Below are positions 33,489-42,330 of a stretch of DNA of 64,000 bases, piece by piece (the first letter of the stretch is position 1; each line of letters starts with the position of its first letter). This DNA is from Hyphomicrobium sp. (GTDB taxonomy: Bacteria > Pseudomonadota > Alphaproteobacteria > Rhizobiales > Hyphomicrobiaceae), in NCBI RefSeq assembly GCF_019753045.1, contig NZ_JAIELN010000005.1:248001-312000 (forward strand). Reading direction: 5' to 3'. The translations under genes were made by a program, and so were the position numbers. The notes under the pieces are model-generated. The model was given only the letters and a program-made list of their open reading frames with translations, did not search any database and was not told where the DNA came from.

Positions 33489-34168
33489 AACAGGAAGCCA
33501 CGGACTTGGCATCGGTCGAACTTGAGCCAGCAGCGATATCGCCGGGTTCGCGCCTCAGCGTGATGCGCACGATCTTCGGGATCCTGCTGCGCGCGATCGG
33601 TCTCATTCTGACGATCGTCCTCGCCGTGACCGTCGGCGTCTGGTCGAGCCGGTACATGGTTGCGCGCGGCTCGCCGCTGTCGACGGATATGTACGGGCCC
33701 TGGCAACAGTGGCGCGACATCGGCCGCGAGAGCGCCGACCCCTACACCAAGGCCCACGTCGTCACGACGGGCAAGCTCAGGATTTCAGCCGACAGTGCCG
33801 GCACTTTCGAAGCGCGCACGGATTCGCAAGGGGCGCGGCTCCATTCGTCGTGCAACTACGTCGTCGAAGGCGCGAACATGCGCGGCTTATGGTGGAGTCT
33901 CGCCGTGTTCGATGCTCGCGGCAATCTCATCAGCAATGACGCCGACCGCTACGAGTTCACGGCCGACACGATCGCCCCCAATCCAAACGGCACGTTCGTC
34001 GTCACGCTCGGCCGGGACGCGCGGCCCGGCAACTGGCTGCCGACGAGCGGCGCCGGACGTCTTGTACTCGTGCTGACAGTGCTCGACCCGGCGACCGGTC
34101 TTTCGGCCGAAGAACGCGCGGAGCGGAACAAGCATTTGCCCGTCATCACGCGGGAGGGATGCTCGTGA
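33485..34168 (+). CDS. DUF1214-type membrane-anchored protein
   Basis: A 227-residue protein with one membrane segment at about residues 28-50 and a soluble periplasmic domain. DUF1214 features are visible in SPLSTDMYGPWQQWRDIG and NGTFVVTLGRDARPGNWLP, the latter close to the usual NWLPAP. The start is a TTG overlapping the PBP1a stop; an internal ATG at 33563 is the alternative and still keeps the membrane segment. It overlaps the DUF1254 gene by 10 bases. In Hyphomicrobiales, DUF1214 and DUF1254 proteins commonly occur as such a pair. The function is unknown; coupling to PBP1a suggests cell-envelope work. Confidence 0.85.
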   Translation: MKQEATDLASVELEPAAISPGSRLSVMRTIFGILLRAIGLILTIVLAVTVGVWSSRYMVARGSPLSTDMYGPWQQWRDIGRESADPYTKAHVVTTGKLRISADSAGTFEARTDSQGARLHSSCNYVVEGANMRGLWWSLAVFDARGNLISNDADRYEFTADTIAPNPNGTFVVTLGRDARPGNWLPTSGAGRLVLVLTVLDPATGLSAEERAERNKHLPVITREGCS

Positions 34169-34743
34169 GATTGCTTCAGCGCTTCGACTTCCGGCTTCTC
34201 GCGATCTTCCTGCTGGTTGCGGGGATCGTGCATCTCATCGCGACGTTCATGGCGGTCAACGATGCGCGCGGATCGGCCTATTCTCGACTTGCGCGCTCTT
34301 TGCCGAAAAATCAGATGACGATCGCCTCCGCCGTGACGCCGCAGCACCAGCCGCTGCCTTTCCTAGCGCCCGACGAGCACTATGCGTTCTGTCTGTTCGA
34401 TACTGGCGATACGACGATACGCGTTCGTGCGCTGCTTCCCGATCTCGGCTGGACGATCGGCATCTACGCGCCCGACGGGCACAATCTTTATTTCGCCGCC
34501 GCCTCAGCGGACCGGGAGACGACGGTCGATCTGTCCATCGTACCCGCCGACGATCGCTTTCTCGGGCTGCCGCAAACGAGTTCCACGAAAGCCGGCATCA
34601 CGCCAGAAGCGGTCGATACGCAGCAGTCGATCGCCGCTGAAAAAGGATTGATCGTCGTTCGCGCTCCCGACAAGGGCGATCCTTACCGCGCAGACGAACA
34701 GGCGGTTCTCTCGAAGGCGTCGTGCACTGCAGGCGGCGCGTGA
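34159..34743 (+). CDS. DUF1254-type membrane-anchored protein
   Basis: A 194-residue protein with one N-terminal membrane segment (about residues 12-32). Its periplasmic beta domain carries the DUF1254-like pattern DEHYAFCLFDTGDTTIRV and PDLGWTIGIYAPDGHN. The ATG is preceded directly by GGGAGGG within the end of the DUF1214 gene, so the two are translated together. It is the last gene of the PBP1a unit; a pair of palindromic elements follows immediately. The family has no assigned biochemical function. Confidence 0.83.
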   Translation: MLVRLLQRFDFRLLAIFLLVAGIVHLIATFMAVNDARGSAYSRLARSLPKNQMTIASAVTPQHQPLPFLAPDEHYAFCLFDTGDTTIRVRALLPDLGWTIGIYAPDGHNLYFAAASADRETTVDLSIVPADDRFLGLPQTSSTKAGITPEAVDTQQSIAAEKGLIVVRAPDKGDPYRADEQAVLSKASCTAGGA

Positions 34744-34757
34744 AGAGTCCTTGATGG

Positions 34758-34796
34758 TCGCGTGCGACTCCCCAGCGGGGAGCCGGCCGCACGCGA
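34758..34796 (+). repeat. bipartite palindromic element, copy C
   Basis: 39 bases. Outer arms TCGCGTGCG/CGCACGCGA, single A, inner hairpin CTCCCC-AGC-GGGGAG, bulge CCGGC. Preceded by TTGATGG. Lies 14 bases after the stop of the DUF1254 gene, in a convergent spacer. Confidence 0.88.
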
Positions 34797-34810
34797 TGAA
34801 TTTTTGATGG

Positions 34811-34849
34811 TCGCGTGCGACTCCCCAGCGGGGAGCCGGCCGCACGCGA
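34811..34849 (+). repeat. bipartite palindromic element, copy D
   Basis: Identical to copy C over all 39 bases and the preceding TTGATGG, so C and D form a direct repeat with a 53-base period. It lies 15 bases before the end of the convergent small gene at 34864. Confidence 0.88.
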
Positions 34850-34863
34850 CGGGCGCCAAGCCT

Positions 34864-35070
34864 TTATGATTTGGTATCGGAGTCGAGGTCGAGCGTGTCG
34901 CGACGGCTCTGCCGCGGCTTCTTCGGTTTGTCCGCCCGTTCCTCGCCGTGACGTTCGTAGCGCACGCCCGGGAAAAATACGATTTCGGCGGATTGGCCTG
35001 CTCCGTATGCCGCGAGCACCGAGGCTGTTGTCGGTTTCGGTGCGGTCTTGAATGCAATGATCGTTGCCAT
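34864..35070 (-). CDS. small hypothetical protein
   Basis: A 68-residue protein starting MATIIAFKTAPKPTTASVLA, with a well-placed AGGGGGA before the ATG. The N-terminal third is hydrophobic to neutral; the C-terminal half is strongly charged (KPKKPRQSRRD, then DLDSD). No domain is recognised. A longer frame to 35151 exists but lacks a ribosome-binding site. It converges on the PBP1a unit across the palindromic pair C/D. Confidence 0.65.
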   Translation of the reverse strand: MATIIAFKTAPKPTTASVLAAYGAGQSAEIVFFPGVRYERHGEERADKPKKPRQSRRDTLDLDSDTKS

Positions 35071-35277
35071 TCGTCCCCCTGGCGCGAGCCCTTGCCCACG
35101 CCGTGCGGCACTCCTCGCCTTGAAGGCTCCCGCCACGGGAACGGGACGCATTACTGTCTGTGTACTGAAGAGTGGCGTAAATGCGCTGCTGCCGCCAGAA
35201 TCATCGCAATCAATGAAGTAGAGTCCGGGAGTTCTTAACGGACGGTAAAACGAAATCCTGAACGTCCGGTAGCGTTG

Positions 35278-35622
35278 CTAGCTCATCAATTCGTCGCCGA
35301 GAAAGTGCCGCCCTTCGCGGTCCTCGATCTCGACGATCCAGACGTCGCTGTCGAATTCGGCTTCGCGCTTTAAGAGCTTCTCGGCGTCTGCCTCCGGCAC
35401 GAAGTCCTGCTTGAAACGTGCGACCCAGCGCCGGTCGACGTCGGCGTCATCGAGCCCGGCCGGCGCGGGAGAGAAAACTGCCGCGGTTTGATCGGGACGA
35501 ACGATCTTGATGAACACTGCTCCCGCATCGTCGTCGCCGTGGCGGACCACGACGGCGTGGGCGCCATTGAATTGGCAACGACGCAGATAGGCTTTGACCC
35601 AGATTTCGGTTTTGAGGCGCAT
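35278..35622 (-). CDS. DUF1491 family protein
   Basis: A 114-residue cytoplasmic protein. It starts MRLKTEIWVKAYLRRCQ and contains GAVFIKIVRPDQTAAVFSPA and the end DVWIVEIEDREGRHFL, the conserved backbone of DUF1491, a family largely limited to Alphaproteobacteria. The role is unknown. It is followed, 33 bases beyond its start, by the end of the peptidoglycan-binding-like gene in the same direction, so the two may be co-transcribed. Confidence 0.9.
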   Translation of the reverse strand: MRLKTEIWVKAYLRRCQFNGAHAVVVRHGDDDAGAVFIKIVRPDQTAAVFSPAPAGLDDADVDRRWVARFKQDFVPEADAEKLLKREAEFDSDVWIVEIEDREGRHFLGDELMS

Positions 35623-35655
35623 GTCGGTACGTTATCAGCAAGCACCCGGAAATCC

Positions 35656-36477
35656 CTAGTGCTTCGCCGCCTTCGCAATCGCCTCGCGCCGCGCCTTCGG
35701 CTCGCCCTGCAGACGGATCAACCGGCTCATCAAAGGACCCGATATGCGGCCGGTGACTTTCAGCTTCTGGTCGGTCTCGAACTCGCGGACGGCACGCGCG
35801 AACTCGGGCGTCATCGCGGAACCCGGAACGCCCGTCTGATAGCCAAGCGTCGCGAGCTGCTGCTTGACGGAGCGTACGAGACTTTCGCCATCCGCCGTCA
35901 TCGTCTTGCCGGGCCGCGCCGCGCTCGGCGACATCGACGATGAACCGAGGATCAGTTGGCTCAAAAGCTGTTCGCTCGGTTCGCCCGTCAACACGAGGCC
36001 GTTGTCGTACTCATATGCGAAGATCGCGGCGCGCGTGACCATTCCCAAAACGCCGTCGGGCTGGCCGGGCTCGTAACGGATGTTGCCGAGTTCGCGTTGT
36101 ATGCCCTTCGTAAGTTCCGCGCGGTTGGCATCGTCGCTTTGGCCCAAAGGCGCCGGCGGCAAAACGCCGTCGGATGCGGGCTGCTCGGCTGCGGGACCCG
36201 GCGACGTCGGTCCAAGCGCAATGCCCGGCCCATCGACCCACGAGGTGCGATCCGTCACGATGCCACCCGTTTCGATGGCGCTCGTCTTGGCGGTGTTCTG
36301 GAAGACGAACATGTTCAAAGCCACGCTCGTCGTCGCCAGCAGCGATATGACAGCTGCGAGCTTAATATCCCTCTCGGTCATGCTGACGCCCGTTGCTCGT
36401 TCCCCAAGCTCGAAGTATGGCGAGTCAGCCGTTAAGACCTGCTTAACCGTCGGGAATTTCTGAGCCGTGGAGCTCAT
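35656..36477 (-). CDS. membrane-anchored protein with two peptidoglycan-binding-like domains
   Basis: A 273-residue protein with one membrane segment at about residues 38-58. Two peptidoglycan_binding_1-like modules follow: the first around DANRAELTKGIQRELGNI and PDGVLGMVTRAAIFAYEYDNG, the second around SLVRSVKQQLATLGY and MTPEFARAVREFETDQKL. A proline-rich linker joins them to the membrane anchor. An internal ATG at 36384 is a possible start; neither has a convincing ribosome-binding site. It probably acts in the periplasm on the cell wall. It is upstream of the DUF1491 gene in the same direction. Confidence 0.8.
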   Translation of the reverse strand: MSSTAQKFPTVKQVLTADSPYFELGERATGVSMTERDIKLAAVISLLATTSVALNMFVFQNTAKTSAIETGGIVTDRTSWVDGPGIALGPTSPGPAAEQPASDGVLPPAPLGQSDDANRAELTKGIQRELGNIRYEPGQPDGVLGMVTRAAIFAYEYDNGLVLTGEPSEQLLSQLILGSSSMSPSAARPGKTMTADGESLVRSVKQQLATLGYQTGVPGSAMTPEFARAVREFETDQKLKVTGRISGPLMSRLIRLQGEPKARREAIAKAAKH

Positions 36478-36640
36478 CCAATTTATCTAAAACTTGAAGC
36501 AAAAACGGTTCGAATTGCATTGCACAAACTAGCGTGACCTTGAGCCGGGGCTGGTATCCATTGAGCGAGGGTAAGAGCCTTCACTGCCAATCCGTTCAAC
36601 GGCCGAGCGCGTTTCGGCCGCAGATGGGAAAGTTTGAGCT

Positions 36641-37024
36641 ATGGGTTTGTTGCGTATTGCTACGTTTGCGGCGGTCGCCGTCGCGCTGCTTCCGTCCGAC
36701 CGGGAACAGCAGCAGCGTCTTTACGAGCGCGCCGGGTCGACGGCGGAATGGGTCGTCACATTCTGCGACCGCAACGCTGCGGCATGCGCGAAAGGTTCGG
36801 AATATTGGTCATTGTTCGTTGCCAAAGCCGAGTTCGGCGCCAAGCTCGCCTACGACATGATCCGCGAGCGGGAGGCTTCGAGCCTCGCCAACACGAACTT
36901 GAACCTCGACGAGAGCAAAGGCCGGGTTGCACCTGCTGTCCTGGAGCGGGAGAGCGGCACTCTGACGCCGGTCGACAAAATGCCGGACTGGCGCGGCAAG
37001 AACAGCCACAAGAGCGGCGTTTAA
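36641..37024 (+). CDS. DUF5330 family exported protein
   Basis: A 127-residue protein with a short N-terminal hydrophobic segment (residues 3-17). A helical domain follows with two cysteines in VTFCDRNAAACAKGSEYW, the recognisable core of DUF5330, a small alphaproteobacterial family. The C-terminal third is polar and probably unstructured, ending near TPVDKMPDWRGK. It is a single gene between divergent and co-directional neighbours. The function is unknown. Confidence 0.8.
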   Translation: MGLLRIATFAAVAVALLPSDREQQQRLYERAGSTAEWVVTFCDRNAAACAKGSEYWSLFVAKAEFGAKLAYDMIREREASSLANTNLNLDESKGRVAPAVLERESGTLTPVDKMPDWRGKNSHKSGV

Positions 37025-37156
37025 GAAACACTTAGGCGATTGAGTTCACGCGATTGGGTTGGGCCCCAAGCGCGTACGGCCTTGCCCTCGACCGGCCCAC
37101 ATACCTAAGTGTATTGTGAATGCCCGATTAAGCGGGTTGCAGGCTGGACTTTCCCG

Positions 37157-37588
37157 ATGACACTCGACGACATTCGCGCCGATTTCGCGCTCCTCGACGA
37201 TTGGGAGGATCGTTATCGCTATGTCATTGAGCTCGGCCGCGCGCTCCCGCCGTTCCCGGACGCCCTTCGAACTGACGCCAACAAGGTCCGCGGCTGCGCG
37301 AGCCAGGTTTGGCTGGCGACCGAGCGCGTGGGCTCACCGGGTGCGCCGAGTTCCGGCGACAAGCTCGAAATGCAGGGCATGAGCGACGCTCACATCGTCC
37401 AGGGCCTAATTGCCCTTCTCTTCATCATCTACCGGGGCAAGACGCTCGACGAGATCCTGAAGACCGACGCTGAAGGCATTTTCGCGAGCCTCGGGCTCAA
37501 GGAGCATCTCACTCCGCAACGTTCGAACGGGCTCGCCTCGATGGTGAAGCGCATCCGCTCGGACGCGACCGAGATGCTCGCGGCTTAA
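37157..37588 (+). CDS. sufE: SufE family sulfur-acceptor protein
   Basis: A 143-residue cytoplasmic protein that accepts persulfide sulfur from the cysteine desulfurase SufS for iron-sulfur cluster assembly. The active-site cysteine lies in NKVRGCASQVWL. LDDWEDRYRYVIELGRALP at the N-terminus and LTPQRSNGLASMVKRIR at the C-terminus are family signatures. I chose the ATG at 37157; a 16-residue upstream extension would not match the family. No other suf gene is nearby, as is often the case for a second, stand-alone sufE. Confidence 0.93.
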   Translation: MTLDDIRADFALLDDWEDRYRYVIELGRALPPFPDALRTDANKVRGCASQVWLATERVGSPGAPSSGDKLEMQGMSDAHIVQGLIALLFIIYRGKTLDEILKTDAEGIFASLGLKEHLTPQRSNGLASMVKRIRSDATEMLAA

Positions 37589-37625
37589 CTTCGGCCCACG
37601 TTCGAGACTTCGCCCGGATCTGGGC

Positions 37626-38201
37626 TCAGACTTGGTCTGGATCAATCGCGGGGCGGTAGTCGCTCGCGCCCCAATGCCTTACGCGCACCGGTCTGTGATC
37701 ATTCGCCTCCGGCGGCGGAGGAAGCATTCCGTAATGCCGGGCGAGCTGGCGTAGCGCGATTTGCAGAATGATCTTGCCGGACCGTTGCGGCCAGCCGCTC
37801 GCCTTCTCGCTCGCTTCGAGCCCCTTCAAATGGCAGCAGACGTCGATCAAAACTCCGGCGAGGTCGGGGCCGACTGCTGCGAGCGCGCGTTTGACCCGCT
37901 CGTGCGCCGCTATAACTGAATCACGAATATCCGGCCCGATGTCCGGCGCGCCTCTGGTGCCGCCTCCCCCACTCAGGAACGACGACCAGTTGGTCGTGAC
38001 GCGCGGGGTCATTTGCGCAAACCAGAAATCGGCGCGGAGTTTTTCGCCTGCATCGAACTCGGCATCGGTGAGCATCGGCTGACCGTCCTTGTCCTTGCGC
38101 CGCGCGAGCCACGCAAGCGGGCTTTCCGCGAGATTGCGTTCGGGCGCTTGATGCTCCGCACTCTGCGAAACACTGCGAGCGCGAGACGATCTTACTTGCA
38201 T
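37626..38201 (-). CDS. DUF6456 family protein
   Basis: A 191-residue protein starting at the ATG of a TAATG overlap with the DnaA-domain gene, with AAGGA just upstream. Conserved blocks include ESPLAWLARRKDKDGQPML, DAEFDAGEKLRADFW and VCCHLKGLEASEKASGWP, and KIILQIALRQLARHYG near the end. These are features of DUF6456, which in Hyphomicrobiales almost always follows a small DnaA-like helix-turn-helix protein. The function is unknown; the pairing suggests a DNA- or cell-cycle-related role. Confidence 0.85.
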   Translation of the reverse strand: MQVRSSRARSVSQSAEHQAPERNLAESPLAWLARRKDKDGQPMLTDAEFDAGEKLRADFWFAQMTPRVTTNWSSFLSGGGGTRGAPDIGPDIRDSVIAAHERVKRALAAVGPDLAGVLIDVCCHLKGLEASEKASGWPQRSGKIILQIALRQLARHYGMLPPPPEANDHRPVRVRHWGASDYRPAIDPDQV

Positions 38202-38734
38202 TACTGATCCTTGGTGTGGAGGGAAGATTTCTCGGCGCCGGAGCGAACTTCGTGCATCACCAGCGTGGGCAATGCCCATCCGAGCACGTCGAGCGCGCGA
38301 TCGAACGCTGGATTGTCGCGCCGGCATTCGACTTTGAGGCAGGCATGAGCGACCGTCGTCCGGTCGCGGCCGAACATGGCTCCGACCTCGGTCAGCGTCA
38401 TGCGGCAACAGACGTGAGCGAGATACATGGCCACCTGCCGCGCCTCTGCAACGTCTTTGACGCCGCGCGTACCGTGCCAAAGTCCTTCCGAACCGACGCC
38501 AAAAACGTTCGAAATCGCAACATCGATCGCGAGGCGCGCGCAGCGGTGGCGATGTTCGCCCTGCGTGAGATTAAGATTGGACGTGGACTGATCTTGCTGC
38601 ACAGGCGAAGGCGACGCCGAGCCGCGCAAGATCAAGCGTACGCGTGGTCCGAGTATCGAGCCATCGATGCTGCCATCCTCGGCGGTAGCTCCGACGATGT
38701 TCCGAGTCAGAACTGAAGACGCTATCTGTTCCAT
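38201..38734 (-). CDS. stand-alone DnaA domain IV-like DNA-binding protein
   Basis: A 177-residue protein. Its centre matches DnaA domain IV: VKDVAEARQVAMYLAHVC, then MTLTEVGAMFGRDRTTVAH, a helix-turn-helix that in DnaA contacts the DnaA box through the DHTTV loop, here DRTTV. There is no AAA+ domain. An alphaproteobacterial form of this protein regulates replication or ageing-related genes in some species, but its target here is unknown. Stop and next start overlap as TAATG. A DnaA-box-like sequence lies upstream at 38766-38774. The start MEQIAS was chosen over an ATG 9 codons upstream without strong support. Confidence 0.85.
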   Translation of the reverse strand: MEQIASSVLTRNIVGATAEDGSIDGSILGPRVRLILRGSASPSPVQQDQSTSNLNLTQGEHRHRCARLAIDVAISNVFGVGSEGLWHGTRGVKDVAEARQVAMYLAHVCCRMTLTEVGAMFGRDRTTVAHACLKVECRRDNPAFDRALDVLGWALPTLVMHEVRSGAEKSSLHTKDQ

Positions 38735-38863
38735 TGCATGAGGAGGATACGGCCCGGTCACATCGCGGGGATAAGTTTTTTGTGGCCGCTCGTATTCACC
38801 CTAACGGGATAGCAATCTCAGAAAGATATCCCCGCATCTCGCGACCGCCGCACAGTCCGCGGC

Positions 38864-39220
38864 ATGCAAAATCGCGTTTCGATACGAGACACCAGAGCGC
38901 CTAGAAATACGCGGCGCGGGCGTCATCGCAATTCAGAGTCCAATTGTGCACCCGACGCTTCGCAGCTCTTACCGGCCTGGCCAAAAGATCTCGCTGACCG
39001 AAGCACAGAAGGGAGGAAAAAGCTGGTCGCCCTCATCGAGCGCGAGATCAGAAAGGAGCGGCGGCGCGGGCTCGCATGCAACGCGGCATACGACGTTGCG
39101 CGTCACGCTCGCCTCAATCACTTGCTCAAGGAGGAACGCCGATCGCTCGTCGCGCTCGAACTTTCCGAAATCGGAAATCGTGTTCGCGGCGGCGTGGAAC
39201 AATTAACTCATAAACGATAG
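38864..39220 (+). CDS. small basic hypothetical protein
   Basis: A 118-residue protein rich in Arg. The N-terminal 40 residues are low-complexity and may not be translated. The rest contains KKLVALIEREIRKERRRG and YDVARHARLNHLLKEERRSL, a helical pattern resembling small uncharacterised rhizobial proteins with an RxERRRGxAxxxxYDxxRH motif. The resemblance is from memory. No ribosome-binding site is clear at 38864. Divergent from the DnaA-like gene and convergent with mucR. Confidence 0.42.
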   Translation: MQNRVSIRDTRAPRNTRRGRHRNSESNCAPDASQLLPAWPKDLADRSTEGRKKLVALIEREIRKERRRGLACNAAYDVARHARLNHLLKEERRSLVALELSEIGNRVRGGVEQLTHKR

Positions 39221-39303
39221 TTGCCGCGTCATCGGCCGGCGCCAGTCCTTCGACAGCACAAGCTGATATTTTCGATGACCGCTATTTTTCCCGGCGCGTG
39301 CCG

Positions 39304-39711
39304 CTACTTCTCCCTGCGGGTGCCAAGGCCCATCTTCTTGGCGAGTTGGGAGCGCGCATTGGCATAATTCGGCGCGACCATCGGATAGTCAGGCGGCAGG
39401 CCCCACTTCTCGCGGTACTCTTCCGGCGACAAGTTGTAGTGCGTCCGCAAATGACGCTTCAGCGATTTGAACTTCTTGCCATCTTCGAGGCAGATGATGA
39501 AATCCGGCATGACCGATTTCTTCACCGCGACCTTCGGCTTCGCCTCTTCCCGCTCCTGCGGAACGGTGCGGCCCGCGGCCCGGCTCAAAGCGGCGTGGGT
39601 TTCAGCAATCAAACCCGGCAGTTCGGTTGACGAGATCGAATTGTTGCTGACGTAGGCGGCGACGATCGTCGCCGTGATCGTCACGAGTTCGGGGGAGGCT
39701 GAACTTTCCAT
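39304..39711 (-). CDS. mucR: MucR/Ros family zinc-finger transcriptional regulator
   Basis: A 135-residue global regulator that binds A+T-rich, T-A-step-containing DNA. The start [20 protein letters not shown] is the usual MucR N-terminus, and GGAAG lies 8 bases before it; upstream in-frame ATGs would add 19-41 residues. The Ros-type finger is present as [26 protein letters not shown], but the second metal-binding cysteine of the usual CxxCG is replaced (CLEDG). Such variants occur in MucR homologues and still bind DNA. The C-terminus has [19 protein letters not shown], a family hallmark. Confidence 0.93.
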   Translation of the reverse strand: MESSASPELVTITATIVAAYVSNNSISSTELPGLIAETHAALSRAAGRTVPQEREEAKPKVAVKKSVMPDFIICLEDGKKFKSLKRHLRTHYNLSPEEYREKWGLPPDYPMVAPNYANARSQLAKKMGLGTRREK

Positions 39712-40058
39712 TCGTTTGACTTCCGCTTCCTCTGGCGACCGAGAATCCGGCACCGCACGCCCATCCATGTCCACATCCCGCCTTTGCCCTGCATAACCGT
39801 TACTGGCAAAGCCCGTCGCGGATCTCAAAACCACTTAAAAGACTAGGAGATCAACTCCATTTCACTTGCGAAAGCTTTGACTACAGGACGACTTCCCTGT
39901 CAATCTCGGCCTCTGTTTAGATTACGACATCGCTAATGCTTGGCGATCCCCCATCTTCATTTGATCATTACTCCGTCATGTTCGCGCGTTGACGCGCGGG
40001 CGCGGCCGGTCAAGAAGAAGCCAAATCCGTTCCCTTCACCAAAAAAGGTCCGCACCCC

Positions 40059-42215
40059 ATGACCGGCCAAACGAAGACGCCTGCTGCGATCAAAGACGAG
40101 GCTGCGGCCCAGCCGCGCCCGCCGGTCGCGGAGCGCGTGACGACGGTCGCGACGCACCACGGCGTTTCCGTCAGCGACGACTACGGCTGGCTTCGCGCGG
40201 CCAACTGGCAGGAGGTCATGCGCAAGCCCGACACTCTTGCCGCGAACATCCGGTCGCATCTCGAAGCCGAGAACGCCTACACGAAGGCGATGCTTGCCGA
40301 CACGGACGCGCTGCAAGCCACCTTGTTCCAGGAAATGAAGGCGCGTCTCAAGGAAGACGACCGGCAGGTTCCGCAGCCCGACGGCCCCTACGAATACTTC
40401 CCGCGCTTCGTCAAAGGCGGGCAGTACGCGCAGCTCTGCCGTATCCCCCGCGGCGGTTCGGTGGACGAGCCGGAAGTGCTTCTCGACGGCAACAAGGAAT
40501 CCGAGGGGAAGGGCTATTGGGATCTCGGCGCCACGGCCCACTCCGGCGATCATAAGCTCTTCGCCTATGCGATCGACGACAAGGGCTCAGAGCTTTACAC
40601 GGTCCGCGTCCGCGATCTCACGACGGGCCAGGATCTCGCGGACGAAATCCCCGATACCCACGGCGGCCTCGAGTGGTCGAGCGACGGGAAGACGCTCTTC
40701 TACATCAAGGTCGACGAGCATCAGCGGCCGCTCTTTGTCTACAGTCACGCGCTCGGAACACCGGCCTCGGAAGACAAGCTCGTTTACGCCGAACCCGATT
40801 CCGGCTTCTTCGTCGGATTGTCGTCGACGCAATCGCGGAAGTTCATCCTCATCGACATCCACGATCACGAGACGAGCGAAGTGCGGCTCATCGATGCCGA
40901 GAGGGCAGACGCAGCTCCGAGGCTCGTTGCCGCCCGGCGCGTCGGACACCAATACAACGTCGAACATCACGGCGCGAAGCTTATCATCGCGACGAATTCG
41001 GAAGGCGCAGAAGATTTCCGCATCGTCACGGCGCCCGTCGAAAATCCGGGGGAAGCGAACTGGCGGGAAATCGTCTCGCACAAGCCCGGGCGCCTGATCA
41101 TCGACGTCAGCGTATTTCAGAACTTCATGACGCGTCTCGAACGCGAAGAGAGCCTGCCGCGCATCGTCGTCACGCCGCTGAAGCCTGGTGACGATGAATT
41201 TCTCGATTACAGCGGCGAGCATACGATCGCATTCGACGAAGAAGCTTATGCGCTCGGGCTGAGTTCGGGATACGAGTTCGATACGACGCGGATCCGCTTC
41301 ACCTATTCGTCGATGACGACGCCGGCGGAGACCTACGACTACGACATGGCGACCCGCGAGCGGACGTTGCGCAAGCGGCAGGAAATTCCGAGCGGGCACA
41401 ATCCGTCAGAGTACGTGACGCGGCGGCTGCTCGCACCGGCTAAGGACGGCGAACTCGTTCCCGTAACCTTGCTCTACAAAAAGACGACACCGCTCGACGG
41501 CTCGGCGCCGCTTTTTCTTTACGGATACGGCGCCTATGGCATTGCCATGCCGGCGTCGTTCTCGACGGGACGGCTGTCGCTCGTCGACCGGGGTTTCATC
41601 TTTGCGATCGCGCACATTCGCGGCGGCAAGGACAAGGGCTATCGCTGGTACACCGACGGCAAGATGAAGAAGAAGAAGAATACTTTCACCGACTTCATCG
41701 CTGCCGGCGAACATCTGATTTCGGAAGGCTTCACGCAGCGTGGCCGGATCGTCGCCAACGGCGGATCCGCTGGCGGGATGCTGATGGGCGCGATCGCCAA
41801 TATGGCCCCCGACCTTTTCCTCGCGATCATCGCCGACGTGCCGTTCGTTGACGTTTTGAACACGATGCTCGACAAGGATCTGCCGCTTACGCCGCCCGAG
41901 TGGCCCGAGTGGGGCAATCCGCTCGCGAGCAAGGAGGACTTCGACTATATCCGCAGCTACTCGCCCTACGACAATGTCGAGGCGAAGGGCTATCCGCACA
42001 TTCTCGCTCTCGCCGGCCTCACCGATCCGCGCGTGACATATTGGGAGCCAGCGAAGTGGATCGCGAAGCTCCGCCAGCTCAACACAAGCGACAACCTCGT
42101 GCTTCTCAAGACCAACATGGGCGCGGGCCACGGTGGCGCTTCGGGACGGTTCGACGGGCTGAAGGATACCGCGTTCAACTACGCGTTTGCGGTGAAGGTG
42201 GCCGGCTGCGCCTAG
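40059..42215 (+). CDS. ptrB: oligopeptidase B (S9 prolyl oligopeptidase family)
   Basis: A 718-residue cytoplasmic serine peptidase cleaving peptides after basic residues. An N-terminal seven-bladed propeller domain starts with YGWLRAANWQEVM, and the alpha/beta-hydrolase domain holds the triad S570 (NGGSAGGML), D656 (LTDPRV) and H691 (GAGHGGASGR). LYGYGAYGIAMPASFS and IAHIRGGKDKGYRWYTDG are the characteristic lid-side motifs. There is no signal peptide. It is a single gene, closed by a bidirectional hairpin at 42282-42310. Confidence 0.95.
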   Translation: MTGQTKTPAAIKDEAAAQPRPPVAERVTTVATHHGVSVSDDYGWLRAANWQEVMRKPDTLAANIRSHLEAENAYTKAMLADTDALQATLFQEMKARLKEDDRQVPQPDGPYEYFPRFVKGGQYAQLCRIPRGGSVDEPEVLLDGNKESEGKGYWDLGATAHSGDHKLFAYAIDDKGSELYTVRVRDLTTGQDLADEIPDTHGGLEWSSDGKTLFYIKVDEHQRPLFVYSHALGTPASEDKLVYAEPDSGFFVGLSSTQSRKFILIDIHDHETSEVRLIDAERADAAPRLVAARRVGHQYNVEHHGAKLIIATNSEGAEDFRIVTAPVENPGEANWREIVSHKPGRLIIDVSVFQNFMTRLEREESLPRIVVTPLKPGDDEFLDYSGEHTIAFDEEAYALGLSSGYEFDTTRIRFTYSSMTTPAETYDYDMATRERTLRKRQEIPSGHNPSEYVTRRLLAPAKDGELVPVTLLYKKTTPLDGSAPLFLYGYGAYGIAMPASFSTGRLSLVDRGFIFAIAHIRGGKDKGYRWYTDGKMKKKKNTFTDFIAAGEHLISEGFTQRGRIVANGGSAGGMLMGAIANMAPDLFLAIIADVPFVDVLNTMLDKDLPLTPPEWPEWGNPLASKEDFDYIRSYSPYDNVEAKGYPHILALAGLTDPRVTYWEPAKWIAKLRQLNTSDNLVLLKTNMGAGHGGASGRFDGLKDTAFNYAFAVKVAGCA

Positions 42216-42281
42216 CGGCGACCCGGTGTTGTGATTGTCAGCCGTCCGGTCGTGTCTAGTCGCGGCGTTCAGCGCAAAATA

Positions 42282-42310
42282 AAAAGGGCCCGCTTGCAGC
42301 AGGCCCTTTT
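42282..42310. terminator. bidirectional rho-independent terminator
   Basis: AAAAGGGCC/GGCCCTTTT stem around an 11-base loop that can pair further. A-run on one side and T-run on the other, so it can end both the oligopeptidase B transcript (+) and the small basic gene (-). Confidence 0.8.
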
Positions 42311-42330
42311 CGAAAACTTGGATCGGCGGG

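Noticed and set aside
34159-34743. Possibility that palindromes C/D are part of the DUF1254 coding region
   Set aside because: The stop codon at 34741-34743 precedes both copies.
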